64,000 bases of DNA from CAINVV01 sp037129695 (GTDB taxonomy: Bacteria > Bacteroidota > Bacteroidia > Bacteroidales > Prolixibacteraceae): assembly GCA_037129695.1 (NCBI GenBank), contig JBAXUL010000006.1, positions 10,902 to 74,901 of the forward strand. Direction: 5' to 3'. Positions 16,470-25,624 of the stretch are shown in pieces (within the stretch, counting starts at the first letter, position 1; each line of letters begins with the position of its first letter). A program made the position numbers and the translations under genes. Below the pieces are notes generated by a model. It ran no database searches. It saw only the letters and a list, made by a program, of their open reading frames with translations, and was not told the origin of the DNA.

Positions 16470-19145
16470 TTAAAGCGAGAACCAATAATTTATTTTGAGC
16501 AAAAATATATTTTTGGGAAAAATTTCACGAAACTGGCTGTATGCGTCTGACATAAATGCCCGGGAAGGATCCGATCTGGCAGTCCGGTCTGAGGACCACA
16601 CGAGATAAATGTAAGAGCCAAGCCGGTACTCCCATTTGGCAATCAGGTTGGACCTGAATTGGTGAAAATTGAAATCCGGATTGCCAATGGAGTAATCGGC
16701 AACCCCATCTGAGTTTTCATCAAGCCGATAGTTATCTCCTGCCTGTTTCGCATTATTATACAACACAAAACGCTCATGGTATGCATTGGCCTTTGGGTTG
16801 GTAACCCGCTTGAATTCAGAATATTTTCCTTTCGAGACAAAGGGACTTCCATAATATTGCAAAGAAAATTCAGGTGTCAGGTTCAGATCTGCCCTGAAGG
16901 TCAAGCCAAGCGTTTGCTGGTCAATTTTACCAAGAATATACCTTTTCTCAGCATGGAAACCGGTGGTTGTTACATATTGAAGTTCATCACGATTGCTCAT
17001 GTAATTTAAAGACATACCGATCTTCAGCTGACTGAAAGGTCGTATGGTCACGGAGGGTTGCACGGAGTAACTGTTGGCGGAACCGCTTCCGCGATATTGA
17101 TAATCATATTTAATTCCGGCCACGATTTTCTTTGATTGGTCCGTGAACAGCTTGCCAACTGAAGCCAGAACATAGGGCATTTTCATTCCGTCCCCTCCTC
17201 TCAAAATTTTCGTGTCAAGCGAATTGGAATACAAATTCAGGGTGGCAGAAAAATTCCATAAATTTTTCAATTCCGAAGAAAAGGTAAAATTTGCAGCTGA
17301 TCCCAGATAGTTCATGTTGAAGTTCCAGTTATTTGACTGCTCGAGACCCAATGAATATTGCCGGAATATCGATACCGGCTTGATGATGAGATAAGAAACC
17401 TGATTCCTTTGGGTAATTTCGTCCGACCTGTTCATGTAGCCAAGATCATTTAATTCCAATCCGGGAGACAGCCAGTTAACCCCTGTTGAGTATCGCCATA
17501 ATCCTTTGGATCCTTTTCCGATCATGAACTTTCCGCCAAAACCGCTCATGCTGGTGCTCGTGGTATCATATTTCAGGTAACCGGCATCGGGCCTCTGAAA
17601 ATACCGTGCAGATGATTCCTGCAAAAGTCCGATGGACCCGGGAGTCCCATTGATGATACTTCCAATCAGCCTTGCTTCGATGTTAAACTCCTTTTCCTTC
17701 CAGTGATGCAAAAGATCCAGTCCGCCGCTATAGGCGTTTTTGCCCAAAAACTCTAGACTCCTGTCCTCGATGATCCGGTTGGTAGAGGTCAGCATTCCAC
17801 CGATAACGGTGTTCCCTGCATTGAATCCTTTCTGAACCCTGGCAATGGTGTAGCTTGTCAGCGGTTCGACCTTTGCACGGCTCCTCACCCCGGCCGAATC
17901 GCTAATTTGTGCAAATTCATTGGCTGTAACACTCTGTATCAATCCGACAGATAATCCTTTGGAGGTGGTCCCGCTTAGTTTTACGGCACTCAGAATGGAG
18001 GTTGCCTCAGGGGCACTGACAAAACGCTGATCCCCGGGATGGATGGTCAGGGAGGGCGTATGGCCGATGCGCCTGGAATAGAAGAGACTCTGCTGATCGA
18101 ATTTATAGTCAAAGATGGTTAGTCCCTCCAAAAAGAAAGGTCGCTTCTCCTCGTAGAAAGTCTCGAAGGCAGTCAGATTCATCACCGAAGGATCCGACTC
18201 TACCTGGCCGAAATCCGGATTGACGGTCAGGTCTACCGTAAAGTTGCTCGAAAGCCCGATCTTGGCATCCAATCCGAGTTTTCCTCCCCAGTCCTTGCCT
18301 GTGCTGGCAAACGGATTTCCCGGTTCTTTCCTCATGGTATTCAGATTCCCCAGGGAATAAGGCATTATTTCGAGCCTTTGAGATTTCTTCAAACCCTGAA
18401 TTCCATGAAGTTCACCGAAATTATAGAGCATTCCGGGTCCTGTCTTCGACTGGATTTCCCAATCACTTTCTTCCTGAAACCGGTTGATCCATCTCCATAT
18501 ATGCAGCCCCCACACCTGCTCTTTTTCAGTGCTGTACCTTAATTGGCTCAACGGTATTTCATATTCTGCCACCCAGGCAGAATCTTCAAGTCCGGTCCTC
18601 ACTTTCCATACCGGATTCCAGTTGAAGTCCCAGTTCATGGGATTGAAAAGAACCAGGTCAATTTTCTGGCCCCAGGCAGTGACGGAAAACTCAAAACCTG
18701 TGCGGCGATCATGATAGCTGTCAAAATTGATCCCTATGATATCGCCTGCAAATTCATCGCGGGCGCCCGAAAATCTTTGGATTTTATTAGGTTCAGCATC
18801 GTAAGCCCTTAAAGCGACATAAATATTTTTATTGTCGTAAAGTATTTTAAACTCGGTCGGACTTGAAGGCTTCGCTCCTTCATTCGGAATAAACTGGGTA
18901 AAATCTCCTGCCCACGTCCCAGTCTTCCAGCATTCATCATTCAGCTTCCCGTCTACAACCGGTTTAGCCGCCTTCAGTTGGGAGGCGGAATAAACCGGTT
19001 GCTGTGGGGTGTTGCTTTGCTGACGTGTTGAATCCGGAGGCGAATTGACTTCACCAAGGGAGGCCAGGGGGAAAGCCTCAGTCTGAAAACCAAGAATAAA
19101 AAAAAATCCTAATACGATTTTTAAATTCGTATTAATTTGTTCCAT
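16470..19145 (-). CDS. DUF5916 outer-membrane protein with CBM9-like N-terminal domain
   Basis: An 891-residue predicted outer-membrane protein. A signal peptide (IVLGFFFILGFQTEAFPLA) precedes a low-complexity linker. A carbohydrate-binding family 9-like domain follows at about residues 55-230 (KPVVDGKLNDECWKTG...VWGLHIWRWINR). The DUF5916 domain then has many alternating aromatic strands consistent with a beta-barrel and ends in the aromatic terminus INYWFSL, typical of barrel proteins. The function is unknown. It starts 41 bp after the fucI stop on the same strand, suggesting co-transcription, but such proteins are widespread and need not be part of fucose use. Confidence 0.85.
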   Translation of the reverse strand: MEQINTNLKIVLGFFFILGFQTEAFPLASLGEVNSPPDSTRQQSNTPQQPVYSASQLKAAKPVVDGKLNDECWKTGTWAGDFTQFIPNEGAKPSSPTEFKILYDNKNIYVALRAYDAEPNKIQRFSGARDEFAGDIIGINFDSYHDRRTGFEFSVTAWGQKIDLVLFNPMNWDFNWNPVWKVRTGLEDSAWVAEYEIPLSQLRYSTEKEQVWGLHIWRWINRFQEESDWEIQSKTGPGMLYNFGELHGIQGLKKSQRLEIMPYSLGNLNTMRKEPGNPFASTGKDWGGKLGLDAKIGLSSNFTVDLTVNPDFGQVESDPSVMNLTAFETFYEEKRPFFLEGLTIFDYKFDQQSLFYSRRIGHTPSLTIHPGDQRFVSAPEATSILSAVKLSGTTSKGLSVGLIQSVTANEFAQISDSAGVRSRAKVEPLTSYTIARVQKGFNAGNTVIGGMLTSTNRIIEDRSLEFLGKNAYSGGLDLLHHWKEKEFNIEARLIGSIINGTPGSIGLLQESSARYFQRPDAGYLKYDTTSTSMSGFGGKFMIGKGSKGLWRYSTGVNWLSPGLELNDLGYMNRSDEITQRNQVSYLIIKPVSIFRQYSLGLEQSNNWNFNMNYLGSAANFTFSSELKNLWNFSATLNLYSNSLDTKILRGGDGMKMPYVLASVGKLFTDQSKKIVAGIKYDYQYRGSGSANSYSVQPSVTIRPFSQLKIGMSLNYMSNRDELQYVTTTGFHAEKRYILGKIDQQTLGLTFRADLNLTPEFSLQYYGSPFVSKGKYSEFKRVTNPKANAYHERFVLYNNAKQAGDNYRLDENSDGVADYSIGNPDFNFHQFRSNLIAKWEYRLGSYIYLVWSSDRTARSDPSRAFMSDAYSQFREIFPKNIFLLKINYWFSL

Positions 19146-19186
19146 TTCAAGTATTTAGCAACGCAAAACGCGTGACAATTTAAAAA

Positions 19187-20977
19187 TTATCTGGTTTTTC
19201 CGTACAGTGGTCCGTAAGAATCACAGGCACGATAGTCCGATCCTTCCTTGTCCATGCCGAAAGCACTCCATGCGGCAGGGCGGAAAATCTTGCCTTCCTC
19301 CACGTTGTGCATGCATACCGGAATCCTCAGCATTGATGCCAGTGAAATGAGATCGGCGCCAATATGACCGTAGCTGATTGCTCCGTGATTGGCTCCCCAG
19401 TTGGCCATCACACTGTAGACATCAGTAAATGCTCCGGTACCATTGAGTCTGGGCGCGAACCAGGTTGTTGGCCAGGTCGGATTGGTGCGCTCATCCAGTG
19501 TGGCGTGAACATCCTCAGGCAGATCGATGGTCCAGCCTTCCGCAATCTGAAGTACCGGACCTATTCCTTTCACAAGGTTCACCCTGCTCATGGTAACAGG
19601 CATCTCCCCCTCAGTTTTGAAGTGGGAAGAGTATCCGCCTCCGCGGAAATAGCCAAGATCAGCAGGTGTCCAATCTGTGGCATCCAGGCAAGCCTGAGCC
19701 TCCGCTTGTGAAATCTCCCAGAAGGGTTTCATGATGGATTGACTGTTCTGCTTTTGTTTCCCAGTGGCATCAAGAGTCGTTGAACCTGAATTGATCAGGT
19801 GAATGATTCCTCCGGATGCTTTGCCAGATAATTCTTTTCCTGTCACTCGCTTAACGGCTTCCGGACTCCAGTAAGTACGGACATCTGAGAATATCTGGGC
19901 TGTATTGGTAAGAAGGTGTCCAAACAGCATGGCAACACCGTTCAGCGAGTCATTCTCGGTAGCAAAAACAAATGACTGACGGATACCATTCCAGTCAAAG
20001 GAAGAATTCAGGATTGCCTCCATGAAATCTCCGTTGGGAAGATGATCTGTCCAGGCTCTTTGGCCCTGGAAACCGCCAAAGATGGCATTGTGCCCAAGGG
20101 CTTCTTCGCCGAAGCCAATTTCTTTTAGTTTTGGATTTCCAATCATGAGGTCCCGAGCCGCAAGGGTCATCTTGACCGACATTTCCCATTCCCAGTCTTT
20201 CCTTTCACGGGTGGCCTGTTTCCCTGCATCGTTGACATCCTTGCCTTCCTTGCAGTTTTTCTTGACCCAATCCAGTGCTAATTTGTATTCTTCAGGATCG
20301 TAAATACCTCTTTCTGCCCTGCGTACCAGTTCCGACATATCGATTACCTCGGTGCGCACACCCAGGTAATCCAGCAAAAACTCCTGGTCTACATAAGATC
20401 CGGCGATACCCATGGACATGCCGCCAAGGGAAAGGTACGATTTGTTCTTCATTTGCGCCACGGCCAGACCTGCTTTTACAAAACGCAGGATCTTCTCCCT
20501 TACATCATCCGGTATGGTGGTATCCTTTTTATCCTGGACATCATGCCCATAAATCCCGAAAGCCGGCAAGCCCTTCTGGGCATAACCTGCCAAAGCAGCT
20601 GCCAGATAGACTGCACCCGGACGCTCGGTCCCGTTAAAACCCCATACTGCCTTGGGAAGCAGCGGATCAGTATCCATTACCTCTGTACCGTAGCACCAGC
20701 AGGGAGAAACCGTCAGTGAGACGCCAACCCCTGAACGGGCAAATTTTTCGGCACACATGGCTGCCTCTGCTACCCCACCGATGGTCGAATCGGCGATGAC
20801 GCACTCGATCTTCTCGCCATTGGGGAAACGCAGGTTTTCGCTGATCAGTTCAGCTGCAGCCCTTGCCATGTTCATGGTCTGTTTTTCCAGGGATTCCCTA
20901 ACTCCCTGAAGCCGTCCGTCGATCACAGGACGGATACCCACTTTGGGTAATTCTCCGATCAATCTGTTTGCACTCAT
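19187..20977 (-). CDS. fucI: L-fucose isomerase
   Basis: A 596-residue cytosolic, Mn-dependent aldose-ketose isomerase converting L-fucose to L-fuculose, close in length to E. coli FucI (591). Conserved segments include PKVGIRPVIDGRLQGVRESLE at the N-terminus, FATENDSLNGVAMLFGHLLTN (metal Glu and Asp) and the late GANHGAISYGHIGADL (metal His). FucI also isomerises D-arabinose, and relatives act on L-galactose. It is divergent from the HlyD gene. No fuculokinase or fuculose-phosphate aldolase gene is in the window, so the next catabolic steps are encoded elsewhere. Confidence 0.96.
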   Translation of the reverse strand: MSANRLIGELPKVGIRPVIDGRLQGVRESLEKQTMNMARAAAELISENLRFPNGEKIECVIADSTIGGVAEAAMCAEKFARSGVGVSLTVSPCWCYGTEVMDTDPLLPKAVWGFNGTERPGAVYLAAALAGYAQKGLPAFGIYGHDVQDKKDTTIPDDVREKILRFVKAGLAVAQMKNKSYLSLGGMSMGIAGSYVDQEFLLDYLGVRTEVIDMSELVRRAERGIYDPEEYKLALDWVKKNCKEGKDVNDAGKQATRERKDWEWEMSVKMTLAARDLMIGNPKLKEIGFGEEALGHNAIFGGFQGQRAWTDHLPNGDFMEAILNSSFDWNGIRQSFVFATENDSLNGVAMLFGHLLTNTAQIFSDVRTYWSPEAVKRVTGKELSGKASGGIIHLINSGSTTLDATGKQKQNSQSIMKPFWEISQAEAQACLDATDWTPADLGYFRGGGYSSHFKTEGEMPVTMSRVNLVKGIGPVLQIAEGWTIDLPEDVHATLDERTNPTWPTTWFAPRLNGTGAFTDVYSVMANWGANHGAISYGHIGADLISLASMLRIPVCMHNVEEGKIFRPAAWSAFGMDKEGSDYRACDSYGPLYGKTR

Positions 20978-21242
20978 CTGTTAAGTTGATTTGATATTAA
21001 ATTCAGTTACGATCTATACTAATTTTTCTTTTAAGCAAATCTGGCATCATCCAATGGTCCCTTTTGAGAAAAAAACTGAATCTTCAAATATAGACCTCAC
21101 GAAAACGATATCAGAAGTCGTAAAATTAGCAACTTTAGACAAAACCATCACCTAACCTGTTCAAAAAAGTAAACCCAAAATTCTTTATTCTCTCTTTTTT
21201 GCCCTAACTTACTTGTACCATTTCAAGCCAAACGCTTAAATA

Positions 21243-22385
21243 ATGACACAACTGTTTCCTCCCGATATCATTAAAAGCAGTTCGGAAAACTATTTTTCAG
21301 AACAGAATACGACAGGAAGAATCATTTATCTGTCTGTCATCCTTTTCCTGATTCTGGCCTTTAGCCTCCTTCCTTTTGTCAGGGTGCAGGTAACCACACA
21401 AAGTGAGGGTGTGGTTCGCTCCAGGTACGAGGACAACCAGATTGTACCAGTAGTGTCAGGAGAGGTTGTCTCCTGTAGAATATCGGAAAATCAAACTGTC
21501 AACAAAGGTGACACTCTGCTGATCCTATCTTCAGACAAGATCCTTCAGGACATCAGATTGATGACATTCCGCCAAAAGGAAGAAAACCAGTTTCATTCTG
21601 ATCTAACAAAACTTTTGCAGGGTGAAAGCACCAACCTTTCAACGGCATTATACAGGCAGGACTATTCGGGCTTTTATGCCAGACTTGAGGAACAAAAAAC
21701 AAAGTTACTACAGGCTGAAAGTGAATTCATCCTGGCAGAAAAGCTTTTCAGTAAAGGAATAACACCCAAACACGAACTGGAGAAAATTACCCGGCAGTAT
21801 CAAGGCGAAAAAAACAGGTATTCCTTGGTACAGGAAGAACAGTTCACGCTTTGGCAAGAAAAGCGGAAGGAGACCATCCGAAATCTGGAAGAAATTGCCA
21901 CAAGAATTGAGCAACTTAGGAAAGAGAAGGAACAATATTGCCTGAAGGCCCCGATTGCCGGAACCATTAAAGGCTATATCGGGATCAGGGAGGGCAATTT
22001 CATCGCTTCCAACCAGTCCGTTGCAACCATAGCCCCGGACAACGACCTGTTGGTAGAGTGTTTGGTGACACCCAATGACATTGGGTTGATTGGTCCGGGA
22101 ATGCCGGTAACCTTTCAATTTCATGCCTTCAACTACAATTTATGGGGTGTAGCCACCGGCCAGGTCAATGAAGTCTCGGGAAATGTAATCAGCTTGAACA
22201 ACAGGCTGTTTTTCAGGGTAAGATGTAAGTTGGATCAGCACTATTTAAAATTGAAAAACGGATACCAGGGAAACCTGAAAAAGGGGATGACCCTCACCGG
22301 CAGGTTCAAGGTGACAGAAAGAACGCTATTTCAGCTATTATACGACAAGGCAGACAACTGGCTGAATCCAAAACGAAAAACCTGA
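21243..22385 (+). CDS. HlyD family periplasmic adaptor (full length)
   Basis: A 380-residue membrane-fusion protein linking an inner-membrane exporter to an outer-membrane channel. One membrane helix is at residues about 27-46 (IIYLSVILFLILAFSLLPFV). It is followed by a lipoyl half-motif (VVSGEVVSCRISENQTVNKGDTLLIL), a long helical hairpin at about 100-220, the second lipoyl half (CLKAPIAGTIKGYIGIREGNFI) and a beta-barrel domain. Its stop overlaps the start of the ABC gene by one base (TGATG), so the two are translationally coupled. Confidence 0.92.
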   Translation: MTQLFPPDIIKSSSENYFSEQNTTGRIIYLSVILFLILAFSLLPFVRVQVTTQSEGVVRSRYEDNQIVPVVSGEVVSCRISENQTVNKGDTLLILSSDKILQDIRLMTFRQKEENQFHSDLTKLLQGESTNLSTALYRQDYSGFYARLEEQKTKLLQAESEFILAEKLFSKGITPKHELEKITRQYQGEKNRYSLVQEEQFTLWQEKRKETIRNLEEIATRIEQLRKEKEQYCLKAPIAGTIKGYIGIREGNFIASNQSVATIAPDNDLLVECLVTPNDIGLIGPGMPVTFQFHAFNYNLWGVATGQVNEVSGNVISLNNRLFFRVRCKLDQHYLKLKNGYQGNLKKGMTLTGRFKVTERTLFQLLYDKADNWLNPKRKT

Positions 22386-24595
22386 TGAGAACAAAGATCA
22401 AGCAACGCGACATTACCGATTGTGGAGCGGCGTGCCTGGCCTCTGTTGCAGCCCATTACCGCCTGGGATTGCCCGTTTCTAAAATTCGGCAGTTGGCCGG
22501 CACCGATCAGAAAGGTACCAATGCCTGGGGGTTGATCAAGGCCGCAGAAAAACTTGGCTTTACCGCCAAAGGGGTGAAAGGCGGTATCGATTCTCTGCCT
22601 GGAATCCCTTGTCCTGCCATTGCCCATGTCGTCATCCATAAAGCGCTCCTTCATTATGTGGTCATCTATTCCGCTCAAAAGAGCAAGATTGAATATATGG
22701 ATCCGGCCGATGGGGAGATACACAAAATTACCCTGGATGAATTCTCCGAAATTTGGACCGGAGTGCTGATCATCATGGCGCCGGGAGCTGACTTCCAGCC
22801 AAAAAACGAAAGAATATCCGTTTTCCGCAGGTTCCTGTTCTTACTCTTTCCTCACAGAAAAATATTAGCCCAGGCACTCTTTGGAGCAGTAATTTATACC
22901 ATTCTTGGTTTGTCGACCTCCATCTATATTCAGAAAATCACTGACTTTGTCCTGGTCGACAAAAACACCAATTTACTGAATCTGCTGAGCGTAATCATGC
23001 TTGTCCTGCTCCTTTTTCAACTATTTATCGGTTATTCCAAAAATATTTTTGTACTGAAAACCGGACAAAAAATTGATGCCCGACTCATACTGGGCTACTA
23101 CAAACATCTCCTGAAACTGCCACAAACCTTCTTTGACACCATGCGGGTAGGTGAAATCATTTCCAGGGTCAATGATGCAGTCAAAATCCGGGCATTCATC
23201 AACGACATCGCGATTTCGTTATTAGTAAGCCTTTTCATCGTTGTCTTTTCCTTTGTGCTGATGTTTGTCTATAGCTGGAAACTGGCAATGATCGTCTCTT
23301 CCGTAATCCCTCTCTATGGGTTGATTTATTATATCACCAATCATTTAAACAAAAAGAGAGAGCGAAAATTGATGGAAGAAACAGCTGAACTCGAGAGTCA
23401 GTTGGTCGAATCGCTGAACTCTGTCAGGACCATTAAAGAGTTCGGACTGGAAAGTTTTTCCAATTTAAAAACGGAAGTCAGGTTTATCAATCTGCTGAAA
23501 TCCATCTACCATTCTACCACCAACAGTCTTTTTTCATCCACTAGTTCCGAAATGGTCAGCAGGATTTCTACAATCATCCTGCTTTGGACCGGCTCCTATT
23601 TTGTAATGGACCAGACCATCACTCCGGGAGAACTGCTCTCATTCTATGCCATTATCGGATATTTTACTGGTCCGGCCTCCAATCTGATAGGAATGAACAA
23701 ATCGATCCAGAACGCACTGATCGCTGCCGACAGGCTATTTGAAATCATGGATCTTGATCAGGAAACTGAAGAGAATAAAATCGAAATTCCGAGGGAGAAA
23801 GTCGGGAATATTGAATTTCAAAGTATTAGTTTCAGTTATGGAACCCGGACAGATGTATTTGATCATTTCTCTTTTCGGATCAGGAAAGGAGAGATTACAG
23901 CCATCGTTGGCGAAAGTGGCTCAGGCAAGACAACCCTGGTCGCGCTTATCCAGAAATTGTATCCGTTGACGGGTGGCAACATCTACCTTGGCGAATATAA
24001 TCTGGAACATGTCTCATCAGATAGTCTCCGCAAACTGATAGGAATTGTCCCCCAGCGTCTTGATCTTTTTTCGGGGACGCTGCTTGAAAACATTGCAGTC
24101 GGCGAGTTTTCACCAGATCTTAACAGGATACTGAATATTTGTCAAGCTCTCGGAATGCAACCGTTTATTGAGAAGCTACCTGGCGGTTTCAACAGCAGGG
24201 TTGGAGAGAATGGCACGACACTTTCGGGTGGAGAAAAACAGCGTATTGCCATTGCAAGAGCGCTCTACCATGATCCTGAAATCCTGCTGTTCGACGAGGC
24301 TACCTCTTCGCTGGACAATGATTCCGAGCATTTTGTGCAGGAAACAATCAGGGAAATGAAAAACAAGGGGAAAACGATACTGATTATCGCACACAGATTA
24401 AGTACAGTGGTGCAGGCAGATCACATTGCCGTCCTGGAAAATGGAATTATTGCGGAGGAAGGCTCCCATATGTCCTTGTGGCAACAAAAAGGCAAATATT
24501 ACAGGATGTGGCAGAAACAACTGCCCTTCCAGATAGACGACCTCCCGGGTACGAAACAAGAAACTGTAAAAACCCTTTATCATGAAGCTGGTTGA
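22385..24595 (+). CDS. C39-peptidase-containing ABC exporter (PCAT)
   Basis: A 736-residue ABC transporter that removes a double-glycine leader and exports the peptide. Residues 1-130 are a C39 protease with catalytic Cys in DITDCGAACLAS, His in HYVVIYS and Asp in MDPADGE. A six-helix membrane domain spans about 150-430. The ATPase has Walker A GESGSGKTT near 509, signature LSGGEKQR, Walker B LLFDEATSSLD near 637 and the H-loop IAHRLS. It is coupled to the upstream HlyD gene. No precursor peptide with a Gly-Gly leader was found next to it, so the cargo is unknown. Confidence 0.93.
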   Translation: MRTKIKQRDITDCGAACLASVAAHYRLGLPVSKIRQLAGTDQKGTNAWGLIKAAEKLGFTAKGVKGGIDSLPGIPCPAIAHVVIHKALLHYVVIYSAQKSKIEYMDPADGEIHKITLDEFSEIWTGVLIIMAPGADFQPKNERISVFRRFLFLLFPHRKILAQALFGAVIYTILGLSTSIYIQKITDFVLVDKNTNLLNLLSVIMLVLLLFQLFIGYSKNIFVLKTGQKIDARLILGYYKHLLKLPQTFFDTMRVGEIISRVNDAVKIRAFINDIAISLLVSLFIVVFSFVLMFVYSWKLAMIVSSVIPLYGLIYYITNHLNKKRERKLMEETAELESQLVESLNSVRTIKEFGLESFSNLKTEVRFINLLKSIYHSTTNSLFSSTSSEMVSRISTIILLWTGSYFVMDQTITPGELLSFYAIIGYFTGPASNLIGMNKSIQNALIAADRLFEIMDLDQETEENKIEIPREKVGNIEFQSISFSYGTRTDVFDHFSFRIRKGEITAIVGESGSGKTTLVALIQKLYPLTGGNIYLGEYNLEHVSSDSLRKLIGIVPQRLDLFSGTLLENIAVGEFSPDLNRILNICQALGMQPFIEKLPGGFNSRVGENGTTLSGGEKQRIAIARALYHDPEILLFDEATSSLDNDSEHFVQETIREMKNKGKTILIIAHRLSTVVQADHIAVLENGIIAEEGSHMSLWQQKGKYYRMWQKQLPFQIDDLPGTKQETVKTLYHEAG

Positions 24596-24612
24596 CACAT
24601 TAAAGTCGATGC

Positions 24613-24789
24613 ATGAAAATCAATTTTTATGGAATCGACCAGACGCTGGCAATCAGGTGCACCCTGAAAATTATTTCAGACAGTAAAGTGAAGGAATTAA
24701 TACGTGGCTTAATTGCATCAACAAAATATTACACAGAGTTGCACGGAGAAGCGCCGAGTTACACAGAGAAAAATGGACAAGTTTATTAA
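24613..24789 (+). CDS. short ORF after the exporter, running into the GxxExxY cassette
   Basis: An ATG-initiated 58-codon ORF starts 17 bp after the ABC gene. The first ~38 residues (MKINFYGIDQTLAIRC...) look protein-like. The rest is encoded by the left inverted repeat at 24732-24768 and so may be read-through into inserted DNA. It has no double-glycine leader. It may be a gene fragment cut by the cassette or simply chance. I do not recognise the sequence. Confidence 0.25.
   Translation: MKINFYGIDQTLAIRCTLKIISDSKVKELIRGLIASTKYYTELHGEAPSYTEKNGQVY
24732..24768. repeat. left terminal inverted repeat of the GxxExxY cassette
   Basis: A 37-nt sequence starting CACAGAGTTGCAC and ending GAGTTACACAGAG. 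It matches the reverse complement of 25157-25193 at 31 of 37 positions. It ends 4 bp before the start codon of the enclosed gene. Confidence 0.7.
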
Positions 24790-25150
24790 TCAAATCACCA
24801 GGAAAATAATAGGATATGCAATAGAAGTACACAGAATACTTGGACCTGGGATGCTTGAATCTGCATACGAAGAGTGTCTGGCATACGAACTTTATTGTCA
24901 GGGTTTGATCGTTGAAAGACAAATTCCTGTTCCTGTTGTTTTTAAGAATATCAAGTTGGAATGCGGATATCGCATTGATTTACTGGTTGAAAATTTGGTG
25001 ATTGTTGAATTGAAGTCAGTGGATGAATTTGCTCCGGTTCCTGATGCACAGATCTTGACCTACATGAAATTCGCCAATAAGGATATTGGATTACTCATCA
25101 ATTTTAACGTCGAGTTGCTCAAAGACGGAATCACACGTTTTCGATATTAG
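24773..25150 (+). CDS. GxxExxY protein
   Basis: A 125-residue protein with the defining motif GMLESAY (G-x-x-E-x-x-Y) near residue 25 and a PD-(D/E)XK-nuclease-like core: RIDLLVENLVIVELKSVD, where Asp, Glu and Lys are in the expected order. The biochemical role of the family is not established. I chose the ATG at 24773 because MDKFINQITRKIIGYAIEVHR is the family start. The gene is tightly bracketed by 37-nt inverted repeats and lies between an exporter and a MarR gene with which it has no evident link, suggesting a small mobile or repeat-borne unit. Confidence 0.88.
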   Translation: MDKFINQITRKIIGYAIEVHRILGPGMLESAYEECLAYELYCQGLIVERQIPVPVVFKNIKLECGYRIDLLVENLVIVELKSVDEFAPVPDAQILTYMKFANKDIGLLINFNVELLKDGITRFRY

Positions 25151-25156
25151 TTTTTA

Positions 25157-25193
25157 CTTTGTGTAACTCTGAGCTTCTCTGTGAAGCTCTGTG
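25157..25193. repeat. right terminal inverted repeat of the GxxExxY cassette
   Basis: The inverted partner of 24732-24768, starting 6 bp after the GxxExxY stop codon. The two ends could form a long stem, and the right copy lies 14 bp from the convergent MarR stop. Confidence 0.7.
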
Positions 25194-25207
25194 AAAGAAT
25201 TATTGAA

Positions 25208-25624
25208 TTACATCTCCCTGATCATTGCCCCAATGATTTCACGGAATTTCTCAATATCAGACTCCGGAAGAACATTCAAGAGTCTCGACTCGCACTCCTG
25301 CCTGTTCTTATCTATTTCATTCCTGATTTTCTTTCCGCTATCGGTAAGGCACAGTGTAATTGCCCTCCGGTCATTTTTATCCGTGTTCCTGTCGAGGTAT
25401 CCATCCACAACCAGTTTCTCAATCACCCTGCTGATACGTGAAGGCGATAAGCCCATGTTCCTGGCAAGCTCAGGACTGTTGATGCCGGTGCATTGGTCGA
25501 GCGAACTAAAAAAAAGCAATTCAGACTGCGACAAATGAAGATGCTCCATCAGCCGGTTGTCGATATCTGCGCATTTTTTTTTCATCTCATACACCAAACC
25601 CAAAATTTCACTTCCCTTTTCCAT
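25208..25624 (-). CDS. MarR family transcriptional regulator
   Basis: A 138-residue winged-helix regulator. Helices and wing are recognisable in LSQSELLFFSSL, GINSPELARNMGLSPSRISRVIEKLVVDGYL (recognition helix) and RNTDKNDRRAITLCLTDSGKKI, the wing with the conserved D-x-R-R. It is divergent from the thioredoxin and OsmC genes. MarR proteins often sense oxidants or phenolics, so control of the neighbouring thiol-redox genes is plausible but unproven. Confidence 0.9.
   Translation of the reverse strand: MEKGSEILGLVYEMKKKCADIDNRLMEHLHLSQSELLFFSSLDQCTGINSPELARNMGLSPSRISRVIEKLVVDGYLDRNTDKNDRRAITLCLTDSGKKIRNEIDKNRQECESRLLNVLPESDIEKFREIIGAMIREM

Noticed and set aside
20978..21242. LacI-type operator upstream of fucI
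   Set aside because: No GCAAAG-TTTGC palindrome is present in this gap. Only an isolated AAGCAAAT was seen, so fucI is not shown to be in the same regulon.
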